Program-made: the position numbers and the translations under genes
In this document: positions 1 to 6,378 of the stretch, piece by piece
How the letters are laid out: each line of letters starts with the position of its first letter
How positions within the stretch are numbered: position 1 is the first letter of the stretch
Source of the DNA: Elusimicrobiota bacterium
GTDB taxonomy: Bacteria > Elusimicrobiota > Elusimicrobia > UBA1565 > UBA9628
Length of the DNA stretch: 7,615 nt
NCBI GenBank assembly: GCA_028717865.1
Contig: JAQUMZ010000119.1
Coordinates: 1 to 7,615, forward strand
Reading direction: 5' to 3'
Notes under the pieces: generated by a model
The model's input: the letters and a program-made list of their open reading frames with translations, nothing else
Database searches by the model: none
Told to the model about the DNA's origin: nothing

Positions 1-1
1 C

Positions 2-1888
2 GAGGCCGCGGGCAGCCGCGAGGCGGCGGCGGCTCTGGCGTCCGGTCCCTGCGCGGCCGTGGTCGTGGACTTCGAGACCCTGCCCCCTTTCGCGCGCGCC
101 GAGATCCTGGCCCTGCGCGGCCCCAACGCTCCGCCCATGATTTTCCTGGAGACCAGGGCCACCCTGTCTCCGGATCCGCCATGGCCCTTGCGGTGGCTGC
201 CTTGGCCCCTGCCCCTGGGCTTCGCGGACCAGATTCGCGCGACGGAGCAGCCCGTGATATTTTTGGCCGATCAGACGTTGTTTTCGACCGCGGCCCTGCA
301 GTCGGCGCTGCAGAAGGCGGGGGTGCAGCCGGTTTCCCTGGAATCCACGGTCGGCCTGGTGGAATTCCTGCAGGAACAATGCCGGGCCCGCGAATCGGCT
401 CCGGAGCGCGGCCGAAGCCTCTGGAAGAGGCTGACCGGCGCGTCGGAATCCGGGGATGTGCCGGTGCTGGGCCGGGTGGTCGTAGCCAGTTTCCCCGCGG
501 CCGTGTCCTGCGCCGAGGGCCTCGACGCGCGCATCCGCCAGGTCGTGCCGGAAGCGGTGTGCTACTACGTTTCCGGCGCCGATGCGAACCGGACCGCCGG
601 CCTGGCGATCAAGGAAGGGATTCCGGCTTCCTTCATGCGCACGGCCGCCGGCCGCGTCCTGGGGTGCCTGGCCGGGGAAAGCGCGCCGGCCGCGCGCCCC
701 AAGGAGAAGGCGCGCATCCTGCTGGTCGACAATTTCAAGCCTACCTTGTCCGCCTTGGGCCAGGCTTTGATCGGGGCGGGCTACGAGGTCATAGCGGCCT
801 GCGACGGCGACGAGGCCCTGCGGCAGTTCGGCCACGGGGGCTTCCACCTGGCCGTGATCGGAACGGCCATCGTCTATACCCAGAGTTCGGGCGTCGAGTT
901 CGCCCAGAAGCTGCGCGAGGGGGATCCCGACCTGCGCATCATCTTCCTGGTCGACCGCTATCCGCTGCAGGCGGCGCTGCAGGGCGTCAGCCAGGTCGTG
1001 GAACTGGGGCTTGACGACGCCTTGCTCAAGCCCGTGGAGTCCTCGCGCCTGCTCTTCTCGGTGCAGCGGGCCCTGGAGCGGCGCTTCCTGCTCCTGGAGA
1101 ACGCCCGCCTGCTCAAGGAACTGCAGGAGTCGAACCGCCAGCTGGCGCAGATCAACGGCTTCCAGAAGAAATTCTTCGCGATGGTGGCGCACGACGTCAA
1201 GAATCCCCTTACGGCGATCCTGGGCTATGCCGAGGTCCTGGGCCTGCGCCTGAAGAACAATCCCAATGAGCTCAAATGCGCCGCGCACATACACTCGGCG
1301 GCCCGGACCTTGAACCTGCTCATCTCGGATCTCGTGGACTTGGCCGCCATCGAGTCCGGCAAGCTGCGGGTGGAGATCGGCGCCCTCGACCTCGCTGCGG
1401 TGGTCAACGACCTGCGTTCCCGCATCGAGATCGTGGCCCAGCAGCGGAAGATCAATTTCGCGGTGGAGCTGCCGAGCGCCCTGCCGCCCCTGGCGGGAGA
1501 CCCCGCCCGGCTGGCGCAGGTCATCCAGAACCTTTGCACCAACGCCGTTCAGTATACTCCCGAGGGCGGCAAGGTGACCGTGCGCGTCGAGGCTTTTTCG
1601 GACCGGGTCGTCGTCAGCGTCATAGACACCGGCATCGGCATATCCAAGGAGGATCTGCCGCGCATTTGGGAGCGCTTTTTCCAGACCGAGGAGGCCAAGA
1701 AAATGCGCAAGGCCGGCTTCGGCCTGGGTCTCAAGATCGCGCGCGAGGTCGTGCAGATGCACGGCGGCGAGATGGGCATAGAGTCCCGTCTGGGCGTGGG
1801 CTCGCGGTTTTTTTTCCATCTGCCGGTCAGAAGCCCCATGCCCGCGGCCTTGACGCCGCCGGCGCCGCCGCGTCCGCCGACGGCGTAG
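2..1888 (+). CDS. Sensor histidine kinase with tandem (mostly degenerate) receiver domains, 5' partial
   Basis: Cytoplasmic two-component signalling kinase. The frame is open to the left edge. The residues before the first in-window GTG (position 59) continue a receiver fold, so the true start is outside; numbering below counts from that GTG. Residues 1-32 are the end of a first receiver with a plausible acceptor, Asp4. Residues 65-205 look like a second receiver with Ser144 at the acceptor position. Residues 217-340 are a third, keeping Asp224 and Lys324 but with Gly268 at the acceptor position. A coiled-coil-like helix (340-368) leads into HisKA with phospho-acceptor His378 (AHDVKNPL). The HATPase domain has an N-box (Asn491, Asn495), DTGIGI (523-528), RFF (539-541) and GFGLGL (553-558), so the kinase core looks active. 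A Pro/Ala-rich tail ends it. No membrane segment is visible. The stop lies 10 nt before the GlcDE start. The kinase assignment is firm; the signal sensed is unknown. Confidence 0.93.
   Translation, partial: EAAGSREAAAALASGPCAAVVVDFETLPPFARAEILALRGPNAPPMIFLETRATLSPDPPWPLRWLPWPLPLGFADQIRATEQPVIFLADQTLFSTAALQSALQKAGVQPVSLESTVGLVEFLQEQCRARESAPERGRSLWKRLTGASESGDVPVLGRVVVASFPAAVSCAEGLDARIRQVVPEAVCYYVSGADANRTAGLAIKEGIPASFMRTAAGRVLGCLAGESAPAARPKEKARILLVDNFKPTLSALGQALIGAGYEVIAACDGDEALRQFGHGGFHLAVIGTAIVYTQSSGVEFAQKLREGDPDLRIIFLVDRYPLQAALQGVSQVVELGLDDALLKPVESSRLLFSVQRALERRFLLLENARLLKELQESNRQLAQINGFQKKFFAMVAHDVKNPLTAILGYAEVLGLRLKNNPNELKCAAHIHSAARTLNLLISDLVDLAAIESGKLRVEIGALDLAAVVNDLRSRIEIVAQQRKINFAVELPSALPPLAGDPARLAQVIQNLCTNAVQYTPEGGKVTVRVEAFSDRVVVSVIDTGIGISKEDLPRIWERFFQTEEAKKMRKAGFGLGLKIAREVVQMHGGEMGIESRLGVGSRFFFHLPVRSPMPAALTPPAPPRPPTA
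1808..1815 (+). repeat. Eight-T homopolymer inside the kinase gene
   Basis: A run of eight T encodes three phenylalanines in the last beta-strand of the HATPase domain (residues 584-586, RFFFHLP). Long T runs are unusual in DNA this GC-rich and are prone to replication or transcription slippage. A one-base insertion or deletion here would alter only about the last 25 residues. Confidence 0.6.
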
Positions 1889-1898
1889 CCGGGCCGCC

Positions 1899-3899
1899 AT
1901 GGACGACTGGGGCGAACTGCGCCGCCTGCTTCCCGCCGGAGCGGTCCTTGACGGCGAGGCCGAGCTGGCCGCCTACTCCTACGACGCCGGCCTGGACCGG
2001 GCTCGTCCGGGGGCCGTAGTGCTGGCTGCGTGCGCCGAGGAGGTGCGGCGGACGGTGGGCTTTTGCCGGCGGCGCCGCCGGCCCTACGTCGCCCGCGGGG
2101 CCGGGACCAACCTTTCCGGCGGCTGCGTGCCCCTGCGCGGCGCCTTGGTGCTTTCCTTGGCGCGCATGAACCGCATCCTGCGCGTCGATCCCGCCGGGGG
2201 CTTCGCGGTGGCCGAGGCCGGCGTGGTGAACCTCAAGCTCCAGGAGGAGCTCGCCAAGACCGGGCACTACTACGCCCCCGATCCGGCCAGCTTCCGCGTC
2301 TCGACCCTGGGCGGCAACATCGCCGAGAACGCGGGCGGGCCGCGCTGCCTCAAATACGGGGTGACGACCGACCATCTGCTGGCGCTCGAGGCGGTCATGC
2401 CGGACGGGGAGCTCGCGCGCTTCGACCTCAAGGATCGCGGCTGCGAGGTCATGAGCCTGCTGGCGGGTTCGGAGGGGACCTTGGGGGTGGTGACCGCCGC
2501 GTGGTTGCGCATCCTGCCGCTGCCCCGGGACGTGCGCACCGTCCTGGCCTCGTTCGCATCGGTCGAAGCCGCCGTGGGCTGCGTTTCGGCCGTCATCGCG
2601 GCCGGCATCGTGCCCCGGGCCCTGGAGGTCATGGACCGCGATACCGTGCGCTCGGTCGAGGCCTATAACCGGGCGGGCTACCCGGACGCCGAGGCGGTGC
2701 TGCTCGTGGAGCTCGACGGCGAGCCGGCCGCGGTCGCGGCCGAGACGCAGGCGGTGGAACGCCTGGCGCGCGAGCGCGGAGCGCTCGAGCTGCGCTCGGC
2801 CTGCGCGCCCGAGGCGCGCGACAAGCTTTGGGAGGGCCGGCGCGGCGCCTACGCGGCCTGCGCTCGCTCGGCGCCCAACGTCCAGGTCGAGGACGGCGTG
2901 GTGCCGCGCGACCGCCTGCCGGAGGCGGTCGCGCGCGTGCGCGAGATCTCCGCGCGCCACGGGGTCAAGCCCTACCTGCTCTTCCACGCCGGCGACGGCA
3001 ACCTTCATCCCAACATGTGCTTCGACGAGCGCGACGCCGCCCAGGCGCGGCGCGTGCACGCGGCCGGGCAGGACATCCTGCGCGCCTGCGTCGAGCTGGG
3101 TGGGTCGCTCTCGGGCGAGCACGGTATCGGCACGGCCAAGCGCGAGGCCATGCGCTGGCTGCACTCGCCGCGCGCGCTGCGGTTGTTCCGGGACCTCAAG
3201 CGTTCGTTCGATCCCGAGGACCTGGCCAACCCGGGCAAGATGTTCCCGGACGAGGGCCCTTGGCCGGCCGCGCCGCCGGCGCGGCCGGCTCGGCTCCTGG
3301 GCGAGGCCGCCGCCCACCTGGCGCGCAAGGTGCGCGACTGCGCCGCCGCGGGCCGGGCCATGGCCGTGCGCGGCAGCGGCTCGCGCTGGCCGGCCGCGCC
3401 GGAGGGCTGCGCGGAAATCCTGACCACGGGCATGCACGCCATACTGGACGTCGACCGCGGCAACTACACGGTCACGGCCGAGGCGGGCCTGTCCCTGCGC
3501 GAGCTGCGCCAGGAGCTGGCGGCGCAGGGACTGCATCTGGCTCTGCCGGAGGCGGGGGGCACGCTGGGCGGCCTGCTCGCCGCCAAGGCTTGGCCGGACG
3601 CGCGCGGCGAACTGCTCGGTCTGCGGGTTATCCTGTCCGACGGCGAAGTCGTCGAGCTGGGCGGCAAGGTGGTCAAGAACGTCGCGGGTTACGACGCGGC
3701 GCGCCTGCTGCTGGGCTCCTGGGGCACCCTGGGCGTGATCGTCGACGCCACCCTGCGCCTGCATTCCGAGCCGCTGAGCGCGCGGGCCGTCCCGGCGTCC
3801 GTCCCTTTCGGGGCCGGCCCCTGGCAGAGAAAGGTCAAGGCCGCCTTCGATCCGGCGAACTTGTTCAATCCGTGGTTCCATCAGGCGGAGGCGCGGTGA
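1899..3899 (+). CDS. glcDE: Glycolate oxidase GlcD-GlcE fusion, FAD-linked 2-hydroxyacid dehydrogenase subunit
   Basis: Flavoprotein of the glycolate oxidase complex, oxidising glycolate (possibly D-lactate) to the 2-oxoacid. Residues 1-450 are a complete GlcD. The FAD-binding PCMH fold shows RGAGTNLSGG (66-75), STLGGNIAENAGGP (135-148) and GSEGTLGV (190-197). The FAD-oxidase C domain shows FHAGDGNLHPN (362-372) and SGEHGIGTAKR (405-415), ending in the usual FDPEDLANPGKMFP (437-450). After a Pro/Ala-rich linker, residues 467-666 match GlcE: RGSGSRW (491-497), TLGGLLAAK (555-563), KNVAGYDAARLLLGSWGTLGV (593-613) and a final FDPANLFNP (650-658). The GlcE half is about 200 residues against about 350 in E. 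coli and appears to lack the cap domain. ATG 1899 matches the family N-terminus, but no strong Shine-Dalgarno precedes it. GlcF follows with a 4 nt overlap. Substrate is inferred from family and context. Confidence 0.93.
   Translation: MDDWGELRRLLPAGAVLDGEAELAAYSYDAGLDRARPGAVVLAACAEEVRRTVGFCRRRRRPYVARGAGTNLSGGCVPLRGALVLSLARMNRILRVDPAGGFAVAEAGVVNLKLQEELAKTGHYYAPDPASFRVSTLGGNIAENAGGPRCLKYGVTTDHLLALEAVMPDGELARFDLKDRGCEVMSLLAGSEGTLGVVTAAWLRILPLPRDVRTVLASFASVEAAVGCVSAVIAAGIVPRALEVMDRDTVRSVEAYNRAGYPDAEAVLLVELDGEPAAVAAETQAVERLARERGALELRSACAPEARDKLWEGRRGAYAACARSAPNVQVEDGVVPRDRLPEAVARVREISARHGVKPYLLFHAGDGNLHPNMCFDERDAAQARRVHAAGQDILRACVELGGSLSGEHGIGTAKREAMRWLHSPRALRLFRDLKRSFDPEDLANPGKMFPDEGPWPAAPPARPARLLGEAAAHLARKVRDCAAAGRAMAVRGSGSRWPAAPEGCAEILTTGMHAILDVDRGNYTVTAEAGLSLRELRQELAAQGLHLALPEAGGTLGGLLAAKAWPDARGELLGLRVILSDGEVVELGGKVVKNVAGYDAARLLLGSWGTLGVIVDATLRLHSEPLSARAVPASVPFGAGPWQRKVKAAFDPANLFNPWFHQAEAR
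3887..3891 (+). promoter_or_regulatory. Ribosome binding site for glcF (decides GTG start)
   Basis: GGAGG lies 4 nt before GTG 3896, inside the last codons of the GlcDE gene. The spacing is somewhat short, but the alternative ATG 3917 is 25 nt away and has no comparable purine-rich site. This, with the GTGA start/stop overlap, is why the GTG start was chosen. Confidence 0.6.
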
Positions 3900-5185
3900 G
3901 CGGCGGGCTCGGCCGCATGGCGACGGACCTCGGGGAGCGCTCCAGCTACGACGCGGCCAGCCAGTGCTGCCGCTGCGGCTACTGCGAGCAGGCCTGTCCG
4001 ACCTACGTCGCCGAGGGCTCGGAGGTCCGCTCGGCCCGGGGCCGCAACCAGCTGGTGCGCCTGCTCATGGAAAAGCGGCTGGAGCGGCCCGCCAGCGCGC
4101 AGGAGGCCTTGCACACCTGCCTGCTCTGCGGGGCCTGCCAGACGGCCTGCTACGCGCGCGTGCCCACCCCGGACATCGTGTTGGAGGGCCGCCGGCTGCT
4201 CGCCGAGAAGCCGCACTGGCTGGCGCGGGTCCTGACGCGCCTGCTGGCCGAGCGGCGGGGGCTTTTCGAGCTATTGCTCAAGGCCGCCAACCTGGCCCGC
4301 CGCCTGCGCCTTTCGGTCCTGGCGCGCCCCTGGCTCAGGCTGGCCGGTCTGCCCGGCCTGGCCGAGGCCGACGCGCGCGTCCGGGAGGCCCCGCTGGTAT
4401 TCCTGCGCCAGACGCTGCGCGAGCGGCCGGCCGCCGCGCGGCCGCAGTGGCTGTATTTCGCCGCGTGCGGCACGGATTATCTCTTCCCTCGGGTCGGGCG
4501 GGCGACGGTCGCGGTCCTGGAGTTCCTGCGCGGCCCCGGCAACTTCATGGAGAACGACTGCTGCGGCCTGCTCGCCTACAACTACGGCGACCTGGAGGAC
4601 GCCCGGCTCTTCGCCCGGCGCAACATCGAACGCTTCGAGGCCGCGGGCGGCCGGGGCCCCATGGTGGGCGACTGCTCTTCCTGCACGGCCTTCCTGAAGT
4701 CCTATCCTCAGCTGTTCTTGTCCGAGCCGGATTGGCGCCGGCGCGCCGAGGCTTTCGCCGCCGCGGTGCAAGACGTTCCCGAGGTCCTGGCCGAGGCCGA
4801 ACTGCCCGCGCTGAAGGACCCCCCGGTCGTCACCTGCCACAACTCCTGCCGGGCCTGCCACGGCGAGGGGCTCAAGGACGAGGGGCCCCGGGCGATCCGG
4901 CGGCTGGCGGGGGCGGCATTCCGGGAACTGCCGGAGGCCGACGTCTGCTGCGGCGGCGCCGGGGCCTTCTCCTTCCGCAATCCCGACCTCTCCGACCGCA
5001 TCCTGCGCCGCAAGATCGCGCGCGTGGCCGGGACGGGCGCCGGCGTCGTGGCGGCCAGCGCGACCTCCTGCCTCATCCAGCTTGCCGACGGGGCGCGGAA
5101 ATACTATCCTGAGTGCCGGGTCGTTCATCTCAGCGAGCTCGCCGCGCAGGCGATCCAAGACGCCGCATCACCAGGAGCCCCTTGA
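3896..5185 (+). CDS. glcF: Glycolate oxidase iron-sulfur subunit GlcF
   Basis: Electron-transfer subunit carrying electrons from the flavin subunit towards the quinone pool. The 429-residue product resembles GlcF (about 407 in E. coli). Two ferredoxin-type 4Fe-4S sites are complete: Cys24, 27, 30 and 34 followed by Pro, and Cys75, 78, 81 and 85. Two cysteine-rich CCG domains follow. The first has Cys191, CCG at 222-224 and Cys260/Cys263. The second has Cys318, CCG at 351-353 and Cys392 in a TSCLIQ context. Residues 105-180 are Arg/Leu-rich without a clear transmembrane helix, which fits peripheral membrane attachment. The start is taken as GTG 3896, which overlaps the upstream TGA and has GGAGG 4 nt before it; ATG 3917 is the alternative (seven residues shorter) but lacks a good ribosome binding site. 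The stop shares one base with the next start. A related lactate or other 2-hydroxyacid dehydrogenase Fe-S subunit cannot be fully excluded. Confidence 0.92.
   Translation: MSGGLGRMATDLGERSSYDAASQCCRCGYCEQACPTYVAEGSEVRSARGRNQLVRLLMEKRLERPASAQEALHTCLLCGACQTACYARVPTPDIVLEGRRLLAEKPHWLARVLTRLLAERRGLFELLLKAANLARRLRLSVLARPWLRLAGLPGLAEADARVREAPLVFLRQTLRERPAAARPQWLYFAACGTDYLFPRVGRATVAVLEFLRGPGNFMENDCCGLLAYNYGDLEDARLFARRNIERFEAAGGRGPMVGDCSSCTAFLKSYPQLFLSEPDWRRRAEAFAAAVQDVPEVLAEAELPALKDPPVVTCHNSCRACHGEGLKDEGPRAIRRLAGAAFRELPEADVCCGGAGAFSFRNPDLSDRILRRKIARVAGTGAGVVAASATSCLIQLADGARKYYPECRVVHLSELAAQAIQDAASPGAP
5173..5177 (+). promoter_or_regulatory. Ribosome binding site for the HD-GYP gene (decides ATG 5185)
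   Basis: AGGAG sits 7 nt before ATG 5185, inside the 3' end of glcF. Good spacing, together with the one-base TGATG stop/start overlap, favours this start over the earlier in-frame ATG at 5113 and suggests translational coupling with glcF. Confidence 0.75.
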
Positions 5186-6369
5186 TGGGACGCAGGCAAG
5201 AGCTGGAGAAGCGCCAAACCCTGCTCTCCCGCTTCGGCCGCCTGGTCGCCACCGAGAACCGCCTCGACGCCCTGCTGACCATCATCGCCGAGGAGGTGCG
5301 CAACATCCTCGACGTGGACCGCTGCTCGGTCTTCCTGGTCGACGCCTACAAGGGCGAGCTCTGGACCAAGGTGGCCCTGGGCATGGAGGAGAAGATCCTG
5401 CGCATGCCCTTGGGCCAGGGCATCGCCGGTTTCGTGGCCAAGACCGGCAGCGCGGTCAATATACGCGACGCCTACCGTGATACGCGCTTCACCCAGGACC
5501 TCGACCGGGTGACGGGCTATCAGACCCGCAGCGTGCTGGCCGTTCCGCTCAAGGGCCGGGACAGCAAGGCCCTGGGGGTCTTCGAGGTCCTCAACAAGAA
5601 CAAGGGCTCCTTCACCGACGAGGACGAGGGCCTGCTGCGCATACTGGCCACGATGGCGGCTTCCTTCATCGAGAACGCCACCCTGTACGACGACCTGCGC
5701 CGCTCCCATCTGGAGACGATCTACCGCATGGCCTTGGTGGCGGAATTCCGCGACCAGGCCGACACCGGACAGCACCTGCGCCGCATGAGCCGCTTCTGCG
5801 GCATACTGGCCTCGGCCATGGGCATGAGCTACCAGGAATCCGAGGACATCCGCTACGCCAGCCCCCTGCACGACATCGGCAAGGTGGCCATCCCCGACGC
5901 GATCCTGCGCAAGCCGGACAAGCTCAGCCCCGAGGAATACGAGGAGATGAAGCGGCATACGATCTACGGCAGCCAGATGCTGGTCAACGCCGAGAGCCGC
6001 CTGCTGCGCCTGGCCGCCCGCATCGCGGTCTCACACCACGAGAATTACGACGGGACGGGCTACCCCTACGCGCTCAAGGGCGAGGGCATACCCATAGAAG
6101 CGCGCATCGTCGCGGTCGCCGACGTATTCGACGCCCTGGTTTCCAAGCGGGTCTACAAGGGCGCCTGGACGCACGCGGACGCCCTGGCCTACATCAAGGC
6201 GGAGAGCGGCAAGCGTTTCGACCCCTTGTCGGTCGAGAAGCTCTCCGAGTGCTTCGCCGACGTGGTCACGTCCATGGAGGAGGAGAACCGCCGCTCCGGG
6301 GGCGACGAGGGGGGATTTTCCTTCTCGCCCCAGAACGGCCGCTTCGCGGACCGTCCCCCGCACATCTGA
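5185..6369 (+). CDS. GAF domain plus HD-GYP cyclic-di-GMP phosphodiesterase
   Basis: A 394-residue soluble signalling enzyme predicted to hydrolyse cyclic-di-GMP. Residues 22-165 form a GAF sensory domain. A helix (166-185) links it to an HD-GYP domain at about 175-365. The expected metal and catalytic residues are present: Glu187 and TGQH197, HDIGKVAIPD (229-238), His258, HHENYDGTGYP (284-294) and ADVFDAL (312-318). Nothing essential appears lost, so activity is likely. The GAF domain carries N137-K138, F143 and D147-E148, matching the NK-F-x3-DE signature of cyclic-nucleotide-binding GAFs. A 30-residue low-complexity tail ends the protein. The start is ATG 5185, sharing its A with the GlcF stop and preceded by AGGAG at 7 nt; an upstream ATG at 5113 lies inside glcF and is less likely. 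Cotranscription with the glycolate oxidase genes is inferred. The GAF ligand is unknown. Confidence 0.94.
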   Translation: MGRRQELEKRQTLLSRFGRLVATENRLDALLTIIAEEVRNILDVDRCSVFLVDAYKGELWTKVALGMEEKILRMPLGQGIAGFVAKTGSAVNIRDAYRDTRFTQDLDRVTGYQTRSVLAVPLKGRDSKALGVFEVLNKNKGSFTDEDEGLLRILATMAASFIENATLYDDLRRSHLETIYRMALVAEFRDQADTGQHLRRMSRFCGILASAMGMSYQESEDIRYASPLHDIGKVAIPDAILRKPDKLSPEEYEEMKRHTIYGSQMLVNAESRLLRLAARIAVSHHENYDGTGYPYALKGEGIPIEARIVAVADVFDALVSKRVYKGAWTHADALAYIKAESGKRFDPLSVEKLSECFADVVTSMEEENRRSGGDEGGFSFSPQNGRFADRPPHI

Positions 6370-6378
6370 CGCGTCAGA
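6365..6378. repeat. 14-bp perfect palindrome spanning two convergent stop codons
   Basis: TCTGACGCGTCAGA is its own reverse complement. It contains the TGA of the HD-GYP gene (6367-6369) and the TGA of the minus-strand gene (6374-6376). As RNA it could form only a 5 bp stem around a CGCG loop, with no T-tract on either side, so it is not a convincing intrinsic terminator. A protein-binding site or chance are the other options. Confidence 0.5.

Noticed and set aside
181..1014. 277-codon plus-strand open frame overlapping the kinase gene
   Set aside because: Arg/Gly/Ala/Pro-rich shadow in another frame; the kinase frame alone shows receiver and kinase motifs and continues beyond both ends.
1827..3881. 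684-codon open frame on the minus strand opposite the whole GlcDE gene
   Set aside because: Rich in Arg, Gln, His and Ala with no recognisable motif, which is typical of a shadow frame opposite a GC-rich gene. The plus strand carries clear GlcD and GlcE motifs over the same span.
2828..3895. Upstream extension of the glcF frame inside the GlcDE gene
   Set aside because: The translation is low-complexity Arg/Gly/Ala and resembles no domain. GlcF family similarity begins only after GTG 3896, which also has a Shine-Dalgarno sequence.
4271..5158. 295-codon minus-strand open frame opposite glcF
   Set aside because: Shadow of glcF: no motifs, biased composition, and the cysteine motifs of GlcF are on the plus strand.
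5125..5958. 277-codon minus-strand open frame opposite the GAF/HD-GYP gene
   Set aside because: Composition is dominated by Gln, His, Val and Gly, as expected for the reverse of a GC-rich gene; no domain recognised.
6337..6352. Short hairpin (CCGC-TTC-GCGG with flanking GG/CC) near the 3' end of the HD-GYP gene
   Set aside because: Considered as a terminator for the minus-strand gene, but there is no T-tract after it, it lies within coding sequence and such stems are common by chance at this GC content.
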